From: Nemertoderma westbladi
Taxonomy: Eukaryota > Xenacoelomorpha > Nemertodermatida > Nemertodermatidae
Direction: 5' to 3'
Length of the DNA: 64,000 nucleotides
Assembly: GCA_032718475.1 (NCBI GenBank)
Contig: JAUCBJ010000448.1
Location: forward strand, 1 to 64,000
Shown here: in pieces, positions 10,520 through 23,367 of the stretch
How the letters are laid out: every line of letters begins with the position of its first letter
Numbering within the stretch: the stretch's first letter is position 1
Made by a program: the position numbers and the translations under genes
The notes under the pieces: model-generated
What the model saw: the letters and a program-made list of their open reading frames with translations, nothing else
What the model was told of the DNA's origin: nothing
Database searches by the model: none

Positions 10520-12599
10520 TTTCCCTGGATGTTCTGGCCCCAAAACGAAGTGTTCGCGTATGCGCAGCAATATTAAATCTAAAACGGCCACAAAGACGAA
10601 GACAAAGTCGAAGACGGCCACCCTAGTCTTGCGTTAGCTCTTTAGGGATACAGAAATCAAGGAGATGAAGCTTATCTCGAGAAGTAAGCAAGAACCACCA
10701 ATAAGATGTTCCTAGACCCCCCCCCAGAATCGGCTGAAAAGTCCATAGAGGTTTTTTTGGAGCGATCCGGCCGACGGGTAACCCGCTGGGTCCATTTTGA
10801 CCCGTTTTTTCCCATTTTTCGGAGAAGAAATTTTTAAAGCATTTGTTTGAGAAAACCGCATAACTAGTGAACAAGGGGCCAACGCAGTTCGAAAGAGCAA
10901 GGTCCAAACCCCCCAAAAAGTCTTTTTGGTGTAATATCGATCAACTTTGAGTCCGTGATCAGTAAAAGATCATGAAGATCGTGTTTGATCGCGAATCGGA
11001 CAGAGAAGGAGTTTCCACATCTGAAAATGGTCTAGCCCATCGTCTTTCTCGTCCCCGAATTGTGGGGGGTAGCCGGAAGCCCAATTTCTCAAAATTAATT
11101 CTTGACCAAGATCATGATCGTCGAAAAGATCGTAAATGATCTTTAACTTTAAAGCTATTTGGGACTTAATTTTCTTAATAGAAATTGTTGACTGGACTGT
11201 TGCGAGTTGATTAAAAGAAATTTCAACTCGATAGGCCTACCCGTACCGGAGATACAAAGATCCAAAGTCTGACGTATGATCTTTAAAGATCACCCCATGA
11301 TGACTCGGTCGGTAATTTTTTTTAAATTAAATGAATGTTTAGAAAGGTCGCGCGCACCCAACCACGCATCGCGTTCCACGTTGCGGATGACAGCTGCTCC
11401 GGAAATCAGACTTTACCAAAAAAAAACCGGATCTTCAAAGATCATTGCCGAATAAGTCGAGAACCGTAGGGGCTATGAAAAAACTTTCAACGGCAATAAT
11501 ATTCGCCTCTTCAATGCGCTTCCAACCATGTATTTGGATTTTTCGTAGCGTCGATATTTTTCGAGATATAGCCTTCGAAACGTGGGTATGCCAAAACGGG
11601 TCTTTGTACCGGTACCTAGGCCTAGCTGTACACGATTGGAGTGATTTAAACATTGGAATCTTAATGATTCGCGACGGGCTACACGCCAGTTTTTAAATTT
11701 CTGAAAAAGACCCAGCGGTTGCAGAGATATGAAAATTTTTCAAATGTACCTCGCGTCGATCGAAAAGTGCCATCGTCGAAAACGAAAAATTTTAAATCTC
11801 AATTTTCACCATGAAGAATTGATTTTGATGAAAAAGTCTCCAGATGAAAAGTGCTCAGAATCATAAATTACATACAAGGGGATGAAATTCGAGTCACTAA
11901 AATGAATTTTAAAATTTTTTTTGGTTAAAATTTAGTTTGGACCAGGAACGAGGCTTAATCTAATATACAGTCAGTTGGCGGAGGGAGCGGAGCGACCGGA
12001 GCCCCCAAAACTAAAACCCCTGGGTTACTGCCCCCCCTTGGGGGGGATGGGGGGGGATTATATGAATGGGTTGGTAGGTTCGGTGGTTCTAGAATTTTAC
12101 AATTTACGTAAAAAAAAAAGTACAAAAATTTTTCGCTCGCTTCGCTCGCCCCCCCCCCCCCCCCCTCCCCCGCGCGCATTTTACCTACAATATTATTAAC
12201 TACATGTAAATCGAAGCTTGCGATAATTTCCAACAGCGTCATATAAATATTTTCCATCCTTACAACTCATAATACTTTTCGCAAAAAATAAATTGTTAAT
12301 AATATTCAAGTCACATATACAACTACTTGGGTGAGTGTTTGTTACATAGTTGCATATATTTACAACATTAAACCTTTGACAAAAAGTATACAATGTGATG
12401 GGCTTACAGAAATTCACAATAAGAAATCTATTCTCGCCAGCAATGGCGGGGGTGTCATAATATGCCCCCCAACCTGTCCTCCTCCTCAGCCTGCTGTTGG
12501 ACTCCCTGTTTTACTAACACTTTACTATACGACCCTCTGGTAGTATACCCCCTGGTGGGGTCCTACTGCACGGCGACGCCATACGTCTGTGACTTATAA
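10485..12599. repeat. Array unit X2 (2.1 kb type)
   Basis: A 2,115-bp head-to-tail copy of X1, with tag at 10,694 and purine motif at about 11,988. The C-run at about 12,149-12,171 is broken by one T, unlike the perfect 20-C runs of X1, X5 and X6. The opening hairpin is followed directly by cccCTAG. No gene seen. Confidence 0.88.
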
Positions 12600-12807
12600 G
12601 TGCCCCACTCGGCTATAAAGAGTGCCCTAGTTTTTTCCCTGGATGTATTGGCCCAAAAACGAAGTGTTCGCGTGTGCGCAGCAATATTAAATCTAAAACG
12701 GCCACAAAGACGAAGACAAAGTCGAAGACGGCCACCCTAGTCTTGCGTTAGCTCTTTAGGGATACCAGAATGACGGAGGAGAAGCGTATCTCAGAAAGTA
12801 AGCGAGA

Positions 12808-14700
12808 ACCACCAATAAGATGTTCCTAAACCCCCCCCTCGAATTCGCCAACTAGTGTACAAAACTACTTTTGGGTTGATTCCGTCAAAGGGTTCTCCGT
12901 CTAGGGCCTTTTTGTAGCCTTTTTTGGACCCCTTTCCAAATTGGGAACTTCTACAAGAGATACGGAGATGCGGTTAACGCCATCGGATAGAGAATAAAAA
13001 TTAATGGTACCATAATCTTTTTTGGGAAATTTCCCCCAAGATCTTGTCCGTGATCAGTAAAAGATCAAAAGATCAAAAGATCGGACACACAGGACTTGCT
13101 CCTTTTCAAAAGTGTTGAAAGTCAAAAATGTTTATCTCGGTCTGTTTAGGGGGGTTCTAGTAAGAAAATCTCCAAAAATCAATTTTTGACCAAGATCCGG
13201 ATCTCCAAAGATCAGTGATCTCGGAATCGATTATCTTTATAATGAAGCAGTTTCTTCCAATAAAGATGTATGTAAACACCCCCTAGAATCACCCGATAAG
13301 TCTACCCTAGAAATTTTGGACCGATCCCACAGACGGGTCTCTGGCTAGACACCTTTTGACCAAAATTTTGAAATTTTTCGCTATTTTTGGCCATTTTTTG
13401 CTATTTAATTGTCAAAATGTCAGAAAGTAAGCAAAAACCACCAATAAGATGTTCCGAGAACCCCCACAGAATCGGCCGAGGATCAGCTGAGAGTTTTTTG
13501 GGAGCGATCTGGCCGACGGGTAACCCGCTGGGTCCATTTTGACCCGTTTTTTGACTCTCTTTTTTTAAAAGGTTTGTTCTCGGAAACCGCGTAACTAGCG
13601 ACATTGGGATTAACGCCATTGGAAAGAGCGATAAAACTTGTGTGGAAAACTACCTTTTTGTAGCATGCCGATCAAAATTTCGTCCGTGATCAGCAAAAGA
13701 TCAAAAGATCACAAGATCGGACATACAGGACTTGTTCCTTTTCAAAAGTGATGACAGTAAAAAATGTTTCTCTCGGTCCGTTTAGGGGGGTAGTAAAAAG
13801 AAAAATTCAAAAAAATCAATTTTTGACCAAGATCCGGATCTCCAAAGATCAGTGATCGCGGAATCGATTATCTTCATAATGAAGCAGTTTCTTCCAATAA
13901 AGATGTATGTAAACACCCCCTAGAATCACTCGAGGAATCTACGTTATAAATTTTGGACCGATCCGACAGACGGGTCTCTGGCTAGACACCTTTTGACCAA
14001 AATTTTGCCAATTTTGGCATTTTTTGACCATTTTTTTTTACATAAAATTATCTGTGGAGAAACTAAGCAAATACCACCAATAAGATGTTCCTAGACCCCC
14101 CCTGGAATCGGTCAAGGAATCCAAAGGTTTTTTTTTAAACTGATCCGATTAACGGGTAACCCGCTGGGTCAGTTTTGACCCAAATTTTGACCAATTTTTG
14201 ACTTTCTTTTTTTAAAAGATTTGTTCTCGGAAACCGCGTAACTAGCGACATTGGGACCAACACCATTGGAAAGAGCATAGGCCAAACCCCCAGAAAGATC
14301 TTTTTTGTGGTATATCGACTAAAATTGTGGCGGTGGTCGCGATCATGATCTTGAAAATGATCTTTTCCATAAAATCTTTTCCGAGGACTTTGGGACTAAA
14401 TTTTCTCCATAGAAATCTTTACTGGAATGTTTCCGAGCGATTAAAAGAAATCCCAACTCGCTAGGCCTACCGGTTCCGGAGATATGATCTTTCAAAGTTT
14501 GACCGTCTGATCGCGGGTTATTTTTAATTTAAACGAGTTTTTAGCCAAAACGGCGATAGCTACAACCGTGGGACCAAGGCCATTGGCGAGAGCAGCATCG
14601 AAAACCCCACCTAAGGTTTTTTTGTGCTGTCTTGATCGTAACTTTGGACTTTATGATCTTTACGATCTTTAAAATGATCTTTTGAATAAAAATTTTTCCA
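12808..14700. repeat. Three tandem sub-repeats of about 630 bp inside X3
   Basis: Tags at 12,808, 13,437 and 14,073 each introduce a similar block: a ggtaacccgctgggtc-type or gggtctctggctagacacc phrase, a GATC cluster, then a C-run. This internal amplification explains most of the extra length of X3. Confidence 0.65.
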
Positions 14701-16159
14701 AGTGTTTTTGGATATCATTTTCATAATAGAAATTGTTCACTGGACTGTTCCAAGTTGATTAAATGAAATTTCAACTCGATAGGCCTACCAACGCCAGAGA
14801 TACGAAGATCCAAAATGTGACGTATGATCTTTAAAGATCACTCTATGAAGACTCGGTCGATAATTTTTTTTAAATTAAATGAATGTTAAGAAAGGTCGCG
14901 CGCATCCCACCATTCATCGCGTTCCACGTTGCGGATGACAGCTGCTCCGGAAATCAGACTTTACCAAAAAAAAACCGGATCTTCAAAGATCATTGCTGAA
15001 TAAGTCGAGAACCATGAGGGGTATTAAATAACTTTCAACGGCAATAATATTCGGCTCTTCAATGCGCTTCCAACCATGTATTCGGATTTTTCATAGCATC
15101 GATAGTTTTCGAGATATAGCCTTCGAAACATGGGCATGCCTAAACGGGTGTTTGTACCGGTACCTAGGCCTAGCTGTACATCATTGGAGTGATTTAAACA
15201 TTCAAATCTTAATCATTCGCGACGGGCTACACGCCAGTATTTAAATTTCTGAAAAAGACCCAGAGGTTCCAGAGATATGAAAATTTTTCAAATGTACCTT
15301 GCGTCGATCCATCGTCAAAAACGAAAATTTTTACATCTCAATTTTCACCTTGAAGAATTGATTTTAATGAAAAAGTTTCCAGATGAAAAGTGCCGAGAAT
15401 CATTAATTACCTTCAAGGGGATGAAATTCGAGTCACTAAAATGAATTTTAAAATTTTTTTTGGTTAAAATTTAGTTTGGACCAGGAACGAGGCTTAATCT
15501 AATATACAGTCAGTTGGCGGAGGGAGCGGAGCGACCGGAGCCCCCAAAACTAAAACCCCTGGGTTACTGCCCCCCTTGGGGGGGGATGGGGGGGGAACTA
15601 TATAAATGGGTTGGTAGGTTCGGTGGTTCTAGAATTTTAGAAATTTACGTAAAAAAAAGTGCAAAAATTTTTCGCTCGCTTCGCTCGCGCCCCCCGCGCG
15701 CATTTTAACTTGTTACTTTTTCAATACCAGTCCTACAATATTATTAACTACATGTTAATCTTAGCTTACGATAATTTCCAACAGCGTCATATAAATATTT
15801 TCCATCCTTACAACTCTAATACTTTTCGCAAAAAATAAATTGTTAATAATATTCAAGTCACATATACAATTACTTGGGTGAGTGTTTGTAACATAGTTGC
15901 ATATATTTACAACATTAAACCTTTGACAAAAAGTCTACAATGTGATGGGCTTACAGAATTTCTCAACAGACAATTATGCTCGCCAGCAATGGTGGGGTGT
16001 CATAATGTCCCCCCCCCCTGGTAGTATACCATCTGGTGGTACTGCATGCCATACGTCTGTGACTTATTAAAATCTCAAAAAAAAATTGTATTTCTTACTT
16101 ATAGTGTTTAGATTAAGTCAATAAATACATACTTTATTTATATTCACATTTTAAATGTT

Positions 16160-16322
16160 TAAAAACTCAAAAAAATTTTCGCTCGATTTGCTTGTGCAGC
16201 ACCCTGTCTTTTGAAATGTAAAAAAACGTCAAAAAATTTTCCGCTCGCTTCGCTCGCGCAGCGCCCTCCCTTTTTAACTGTCAAAAAAATTTAAAAGTTT
16301 TCCGCTCGCTTCGCTCGCAAGT
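16160..16322. repeat. CGCTCGCTTCGCTCGC phrase, three copies about 65 bp apart
   Basis: Three diverged copies of a phrase made of aaaaatttt plus the CGCTCG motif lie near 16,170, 16,243 and 16,303, in the unusual tail of X3. Single copies precede the C-run in all X units (for example 10,022, 27,236) and appear in Y tails (18,388, 22,729, 24,948). Confidence 0.6.
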
Positions 16323-16728
16323 GGTCCTTGCATTCAGTGTTTTCACAAAGTAAATAAATACATACTTTACACTATTTTTCAGGTGATATATATTATTCGT
16401 GTGACGAAATGATTCCATCTTGCACACTGCGTATATTCTACATTACAGGTGTGCAATAATAATAAATGAGGGGTTTTTAGACCACCTCTTGACATCTACT
16501 TTAGTAACATATATATAACATACATGTGCAATGCACATTTTGTCCCTCCACGTGGATTGAAAGTGTACAACATTCTACCCCCCCCCCCCCCCTTCCACAT
16601 TTACACTCCCAGGAGTTCCCTATGCTTGCCTTTTTGCTTGCCTTTTTATTAACACTTTACTATACGACCCTAGGGTAGTATACCCCCTGGTGGGGTCCTA
16701 CTGCATGCCATACGTCTGTGACTTACAA

Positions 16729-16802
16729 GTGCCCCACTCGGCTATAGAAGTATACCCCCTGGTGGGGTCCTACTGCTGTACGCCATACGTCTGTGACTCT
16801 AA
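16729..16802. repeat. Partial duplicate of the unit junction
   Basis: A 74-bp fragment holds a second junction start (gtgccccactcggctata) and the closing phrase with TACGTCTGTGACT, directly before the true start of Y1 at 16,803. It reads as a short tandem duplication of the junction, probably from unequal exchange or replication slippage. Confidence 0.7.
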
Positions 16803-18399
16803 GTGCCCCACTCGGCTATAAAGAGTGCCCCTAGTTTTTTCCCTGGATGTTTTGGGCCCAATCGGCAAGGATTGTTGATCTACGATCGTCTTATATCCCC
16901 CCGCCCCCCCACCCTTCGAGTTGTTCCTCGAACCATATGTTAGGCGTTTATCGCGCTTTAGGGGTAGCCTTTTTTAGATTGAAGAAGGCTATCTCTGAAA
17001 GTAGGCGAAAACCACCAATAAGATGTTCCTAGACCCCCCCCAGAATGGGCCAACTAAGAACAGAGAAATTTTTGGGACCGATCCGATGGACCGTTAACCC
17101 GCTGGGTCGATTTTGACCCGTTTTTGACCCATTTTTAGGGTAGCAATTTTAAAAAGCTTAATTTTTTGGGAAGATCGTCACCCCGGAAGATGGGACCAAC
17201 GCAGTTGGATAGAGGAAGGTCCAAACCCTTGGAAAGTAATGTTTCAGTTAATATCGATCAACTTTCCGTCCGTGATCAGTAAAAGATCGTAAAGATCGTG
17301 TTTGACCGCGAATCGGACAGAGAAGGAGTGCTCCAATCGAAAAGTGGTCAAAGTCAAAAGTGTTTCTCATCCCCGATTTAGGGGGGGTAGCCAAAATTTC
17401 AAAACGTCAAAATTAATTTTTCATCAAGATCATGATCTTCGAAAAGATCATAAAAATAAAATTTTTTCCAAGACATTTGGAGCTTAATTTTCTTAATAGA
17501 AATTGTTTACTGGACTGTTTCGAGGTGATTAAAAGAAATTCCAACTCGATTGGCCTACCGGTACCGGAGATATGAAGATCCAAAGTCTGACGTTTGATCT
17601 TTGAAGATCGCTCTATGAAGACTCGGTCGATAAATTTTTTTAAATAATATGAATGTTTAGAAAGGTGGCGCGCTTCCAACAATGTATCGCGTTTCAAGAT
17701 GCGGATGACAGCTGCTCCGGAAATCAGACTTTACCAAAAAAAAACCGGATCTCCAAAGATCATTGATGAATAAGTCGAGAACCGTAAGAGATATTGGAAA
17801 ACTTTCAACGGCAATAATATTCGCCTCTTCAATACGCTTCGAACCATGTATTCGGATTTTTCATACTGTCGATATTTTTCGAGATACAGCCTTCGGAACA
17901 TTGGTATGCCTAAACGGGTGTTTGTACCGGTACCTAGGCCTAGCTGTGCTTATTTTATTTCAATTATACATTCGGATCGTCATCATTTGCGACGGGCTAC
18001 ACGCCAGTTTTTAAATTTTTGAAAAAGACCCAGCGGTTCCAGAGATATGAAAATTTTTCAAATGTACCTCGCGTCGATCGAAAAGTGCCGTCGTCGAAAA
18101 CGGAAAATTTTAAAACTCAATTTTCACCAAGAAGAATTCACTTTGGTGAAAAAGTTTCCAGATGAAAAGTGCTTAGAATCATTAATTACATACAAGGAGA
18201 TGAAATTCGAGTCACTAAAATGAATTAAAAAAAAAAAAATTTCAAAAAGTAAAATTTTTCCAAGTATTGATATTAGATAGGTTTATTAGTTATGCATTTG
18301 AATTTAACTTTAACCTTATGATATTGTATTGACTATAGAGAGTATTAGAAGGTTGTATAATGTTCTTTAAAAGTCAAAAAATTTTTCGCTCGCTTCGCT

Positions 18400-18680
18400 C
18401 GCAGGTCGCCCCCTTTACATTACTCAAACCATTTGGCGGAGGGAGCGGAAGCGACCGACGCCCCCTTTTTGGAGGGGGGGTATGGGGGGGGCGATTCCCC
18501 GCCCCCCACATGCTGTTTTTAAAATGGGATGGTGGGTGGGTTTATTTATTCATTAACATTTCCGTTCATTGTAAGTTTAGTGATTGGTGGGGGTGGTGGG
18601 GGTTAACCCCCACATTATTCGAAGTTTAGTTAGTGGTAAGTTTGGTGGGGGTGGTGGGGGTCATCCCCCACTTTCGCATT
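18400..18680. repeat. G-rich tail of Y units (also about 22,745-23,015 and 24,965-25,235)
   Basis: After the purine motif come a run of 7 G, another of 8 G, a C-run that can pair with them, and then two blocks of the form GTGGGGGTGGTGGGGGTTA followed by CCCCCA. The blocks could form hairpins or, with four G-runs in close order, a G-quadruplex. No reading frame of interest. Confidence 0.5.
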
Positions 18681-18860
18681 TCATTATATGGGATGTTTTT
18701 TTGAACCTTATTCTGAAAACTCTTGCATTCTCCTATAAAAGAGCACTTTGATTTATAAAAGAGCGCTTTGATTTCTAAATGTCACTGTGCCGGGGAGGCA
18801 CCAGACATAATAATATTAGTACTAAGGACTGGTGCATGAGGAGGGCGGCTGCCAAGTATA

Positions 18861-18990
18861 ACGTCTGTGACCTACTTCTGCGACATACGTCTGTGACTTA
18901 TATCTGTGACTTACGTCTGTGACATATGACCTACATCTATCTGTGACCTACGTCTGTGACCTACGTCTGTGACTGACTTACGTCTGTGAC
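18861..18990. repeat. TACGTCTGTGACY minisatellite at the 3' end of Y units (also 23,205 and 25,425)
   Basis: About nine imperfect copies of a 13-14 bp unit (TACGTCTGTGACT or -CC) end just before the Y junction. X units keep one copy at the same place (for example 10,463-10,477). The motif is therefore ancestral to the unit end and expanded in Y. Confidence 0.7.
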
Positions 18991-19026
18991 TAAAAAGAGG
19001 GTTTTTGATCCCTACCCACTACACAA

Positions 19027-19062
19027 GTGCCCCACTCGGCTACAGAGAGTGCTAGTGGATTT
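19027..19062. other. Unit-junction hairpin, Y-end form (also 23,368; 25,587)
   Basis: Same stem with a changed loop (GGCTACAGA). CTAG overlaps the last base of the tract directly after GAGTG. It occurs after each Y unit whatever unit follows, so it belongs to the 3' end of the preceding unit. Confidence 0.58.
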
Positions 19063-21145
19063 ACCTGGATGTTCTGGCCCCAAAACGAAGTGTTCGCGTA
19101 TGCGCAGCAATATTAAATCTAAAACGGCCACAAAGACGAAGACAAAGTCGAAGACGGCCACCCTAGTCTTGCGTTAGCTCTTTAGGGATACCATTTTTGC
19201 GGAGGAGAAGCTTATCTCAGAAAGTAAGCTAGAACCACCAATAAGATGTTCCTAGACCCCCCCCCAGAATCGACTGAAAAGTCCGCAAGACTTTTTTTGG
19301 AGCGATCCGGCCGACGGGTAACCCGCTGGGTCCATTTTGACCCGTTTTTTCCCATTTTTCGGAGTAGAAATTTTTAAAGCATTTGTTTGAGAGAACGACG
19401 CTCTCCCCCCAACAAGGGGCCAACGCAGTTCGAAAGAGCAAGGTCCAAACCCCCCAAAAGTACCTTTTGGGTATACGCCGACAAATATTTTGTCCGCGAT
19501 CAGTAAAAGATCATGAAGATCGTGTTTGATCGCGAATCGGACAGAGAAGGAGTTTCCACATCTGAAAATGGTCTAGCCCATCGTCTTTCTCGTCCCCGAA
19601 TTGTGGGGGGTAGCCGGAAGCCCAATTTCTCAAAATTTATTCTTGACCATGATCGCGATCGTCGAAAAGATCGTAAATGATCTTTAACTTTAAAGCTATT
19701 TGGGACTTAATTTTCTTAATAGAAATTGTTGACTGGACTGTTGCGAGTTGATTAAAAGAAATTTCAACTCGATAGGCCTACCCGTACCGGAGATACAAAG
19801 ATCCAAAGTCTGACGTATGATCTTTAAAGATCACCCTATGATGACTCGGTCGGTAATTTTTTTTAAATTAAATGAATGTTTAGAAAGGTCGCGCGCATCC
19901 AACCATGCATCGCGTTCCACGTTGCGGATGACAGCTGCTCCGGAAATCAGACTTTACCAAAAAAAAACCGGATCTTCAAAGATCATTGCCGAATAAGTCG
20001 AGAACCGTAAGGGCTATGAAAAAACTTTCAACGGCAATAATATTCGCCTCTTCAATGCGCTTCCAACCATGTATTTGGATTTTTCGTAGCGTCGATATTT
20101 TTCGAGATATAGCCTTCGAAACGTGGGTATGCCAAAACGGGTCTTTGTACCGGTACCTAGGCCTAGCTGTACACGATTGGAGTGATTTAAACAGTGGAAT
20201 CTTAATGATTCGCGACGGGCTACACGCCAGTTTTTAAATTTCTGAAAAAGACCCAGCGGTTGCAGAGATATGAAAATTTTTCAAATGTACCTCGCGTCGA
20301 TCGAAAAGTGCCATCGTCGAAAACGAAAAATTTTAAATCTCAATTTTCACCATGAAGAATTGATTTTGATGAAAAAGTCTCCAGATGAAAAGTGCTCAGA
20401 ATCATTAATTACCTACAAGGGGATGAAATTCGAGTCACTAAAATGAATTTTAAAATTTTTTTTGGTTAAAATTTAGTTTGGACCAGGAACGAGGCTTAAT
20501 CTAATATACAGTCAGTTGGCGGAGGGAGCGGAGCGACCGGAGCCCCCAAAACTAAAACCCCTGGGTTACTGCCCCCCCTTGGGGGGGATGGGGGGGGGGG
20601 ACTATATAAATGGGTTGGTAGGTTCGGTGGTTCTAGAATTTTACAATTTACGTAAAAAAAAAGTGCAAAAATTTTTCGCTCGCTTCGCTCGCGCCCCCCG
20701 CGCGCATTTTCACTTGTTACTTTTTCAATAAAGTCCTACAATATTATTAACTACATGTAAATCGAAGCTTACGATAATTTCCAACAGCGTCATATAAATA
20801 TTTTCCATCCTTACAACTCTAATACTTTTCGCAAAAAATAAATTGTTAATAATATTCAAGTCACATATACAACTACTTGGGTGAGTGTTTGTAACATAGT
20901 TGCATATATTTACAACATTAAACCTTTGACAAAAAGTATACAATGTGATGGGCTTACAGAATTTCACAATAAGAAATCTATTCTCGCCAGCAATGGCGGG
21001 GGTGTCATAATATGCCCCCCAACCTGTCCTCCTCCTCAGCCTGCTGTTGGACTCCCTGTTTTAACAACACTTTACTATACGACCCTCTGGTAGTATACCC
21101 CCTGGTGGGGTCCTACTGCTGTACGCCATACGTCTGTGACTACAA
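19027..21145. repeat. Array unit X4 (2.1 kb type)
   Basis: A 2,119-bp X unit with tag at 19,234 and purine motif at about 20,518. Its opening hairpin has the Y-like form (CTACAGAGAGTG followed at once by CTAG), because it follows a Y unit. So the few bases round the hairpin travel with the end of the preceding unit. Like X3, it lacks the 20-C run. No gene seen. Confidence 0.87.
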
Positions 21146-23367
21146 GTGCCCCACTCGGCTATAAAGAGTGCCCCTAGTTTTTTCCCTGGATGTTTTGGGC
21201 CTCAATCGGAAAGGATTGTTGATCTACGATCGTCTTATATCCCCCCGCCCCCCCACCCTTCGAGTTGTTCCTCGAACCATATGTTAGGCGTTTATCGCGC
21301 TTTAGGGATAGCCTTTTTTAGATTGAAGAAGGCTATCTCTGAAAGTAGGCGAAAACCACCAATAAGATGTTCCTAGACCCCCCCCAGAATGGGCCAACTA
21401 AGCCACAGAGACTTTTTTGGGACCGATCCGATCGACCGTTAACCCGCTGGGTCGATTTTGACCCGTTTTTGACCCATTTTTAGGGTAGCAATTTTAAAAA
21501 GCTTAATTTTTTGGGAAGATCGTCACCCCGGAAGATGGGACCAACGCAGTTGGATAGAGGAAGGTCCAAACCCTAGGAAAGTAATGTTTCAGTTCATATC
21601 GATCAACTTTCCGTCCGTGATCAGTAAAAGATCGTAAAGATCGTGTTTGACCGCGAATCGGACAGAGAAGGAGTGCTCCAATCGAAAAGTGGTCAAAGTC
21701 AAAAGTGTTTCTCATCCCCGATTTAGGGGGGGTAGCCAAAATTTCAAAACGTCAAAATTAATTTTTCATCAAGATCATGATCTTCGAAAAGATCGTAAAA
21801 ATAAAATTTTTTCCAAGACATTTGGAGCTTAATTATCTTAATAGAAATTGTTTACTGGACTGTTTCGAGGTGATTAAAAGAAATTCCAACTCGATTGGCC
21901 TACCGGTACCGGAGATATGAAGATCCAAAGTCTGACGTATGATCTTTGAAGATCGCTCTATGAAGACTCGGTCGATAAATTTATTTAAATAATATGAATG
22001 TTTAGAAAGGTGGCGCGCTTCCAACAATGTATCGCGTTTCAAGATGCGGATGACTGCTGCTCCGGAAATCAGACTTTACCAAAAAAAAACCGGATCTCCA
22101 AAGATCATTGATGAATAAGTCGAGAACCGTAAGAGGTATTAGAAAACTTTCAACGGCAATAATATTCGCCTCTTCAATACGCTTCGAACCATGTATTCGG
22201 AATTTTCGTACTGTTGATAGTTTTCGAGATACAGCCTTCGGAACATTGGTATGCCTAAACGCGTGTTTGTACCGGTACCTAGGCCTAGCTGTGCTTATTT
22301 TATTTCAATTATACATTCGGATCGTCATCATTTGCGACGGGCTACCCGCCAGTCTTTAAATTTTTGAAAAAGACCCAGCGGTTCCAGAGATATGAAAATT
22401 TTTCAAATGTACCTCGCGTCGATCGAAAAGTGCCGTCGTTGAAAACGGAAAATTTTAAAACTCAATTTTCACCAAAAAGAATTGACTTTGGTGAAAAAGT
22501 TTCCAGATGAAAAGTGCTTAGAATCATTAATTACATACAAGGAGATGAAATTCGAGTCACTAAAATGAATTAAAAAAAAAAAATTTCAAAAAGTAAAATT
22601 TTTCCAAGTATTGATATTAGATAGGTTTATTAGTTATGCATTTGAATTTAACTTTAACCTATGATATTGTATTGACTCTAGAGAGTAATGGAAGGTTGTA
22701 TAATGTTCTTTAAAAGTCAAAAAAATTTTCGCTCGCTTCGCTCGCGGGTCGCCCCCTTTACATTTCTCAAACCATTTGGCGGAGGGAGCGGAAGCGACCG
22801 ACGCCCCCTTTTTGGAGGGGGGGTATGGGGGGGCGATTCCCCGCCCCCCACATGCTGTTTTTAAAATGGGATGGTGGGTGGGTTTATTTATTCATTATCA
22901 TTTCTGTTCATTGTAAGTTTAGTTATTGGTGGGGGTGGTGGGGGTTAACCCCCACATTATTCAAAGTTTAGTTAGTGGTAAGTTTGGTGGGGGTGGTGGG
23001 GGTTATCCCCCACTTTCTCATTTCATTATATGGGATGTTTTTTTGAACCTTATTCTGAAAACTCTTGCATTCTCCTATAAAAGAGCACTTTGATTTATAA
23101 AAGAGCGCTTTGATTTCTAAATGTCACTGTGCCGGGGAGGCACCAGACATAATAATATTAGTACAAGGACTGGTGCATGAGGAGGGCGGCTGCCAAGTAT
23201 AACGTCTGTGACCTACTTCTGCGACATACGTCTGTGACTTATATCTGTGACTTACGTCTGTGACATATGACCTACATCTATCTGTGACCTACGTCTGTGA
23301 CCTACGTCTGTGACTGACTTACGTCTGTGACTAAAAAGAGGGTTTTTGATCCCTACCCACTACAAAA
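21146..23367. repeat. Array unit Y2 (2.2 kb type)
   Basis: A 2,222-bp near-copy of Y1 with the 31-nt hairpin at 21,307-21,337 (perfect 9-bp arms), tag at 21,355, purine motif at about 22,779 and the TACGTCTGTGACY minisatellite at about 23,205-23,335. No gene seen. Confidence 0.88.
21307..21337. other. Conserved 31-nt subterminal hairpin (also 119, 4,328, 16,963, 23,526, 29,973, 34,178, 63,330)
   Basis: In Y2 and Y3 the arms GATAGCCTT and AAGGCTATC are perfectly complementary over 9 bp around a 13-base middle. In most Z units the second arm is AAGGTTATC, giving a G-T wobble instead of a break. In Y1 the first arm is GGTAGCCTT, again a wobble. Total length is 31 nt in all eight copies although the middle differs. 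X units keep only the outer GATA/TATC. It lies about 20 nt before the ACCACC tag. A folded single-stranded DNA or RNA element is the likely role; its function is unknown. Confidence 0.62.

Larger units (their letters stand above)
12600..16728. repeat. Array unit X3, expanded and rearranged X type
   Basis: It starts and ends like an X unit but is about twice as long. The tag-plus-GATC module occurs three times (tags at 12,808, 13,437 and 14,073, period about 630 bp) before the ordinary X body resumes near 14,700. The tail also differs. After 16,015 it has a run of new AT-rich sequence with three CGCTCG-type phrases near 16,170, 16,243 and 16,303. There is a further C-run near 16,580, and only six C follow the usual CGCTCGCTTCGCTCGC phrase. 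It looks like an older copy that grew by internal duplication. No gene seen. Confidence 0.75.
16803..19026. repeat. Array unit Y1 (2.2 kb type)
   Basis: A 2,224-bp unit. Its header differs from X in that the junction hairpin is followed by ttgggcccaatcgg and a C-rich stretch. It has the 31-nt hairpin at 16,963-16,993 and the tag at 17,011. Its GATC-rich body is alignable with X but clearly diverged. The tail is unique to Y: a purine motif variant at about 18,433, G-rich blocks, and a TACGTCTGTGACY minisatellite. An 82-codon open frame near 17,766 begins with ATG, but differs at many amino-acid positions from the matching X frame, so coding is unlikely. Confidence 0.87.

Noticed and set aside
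10485-10560. tRNA gene on the minus strand of the unit junction
   Set aside because: Only an A-box-like word is present. No B-box, cloverleaf or anticodon stem could be found.
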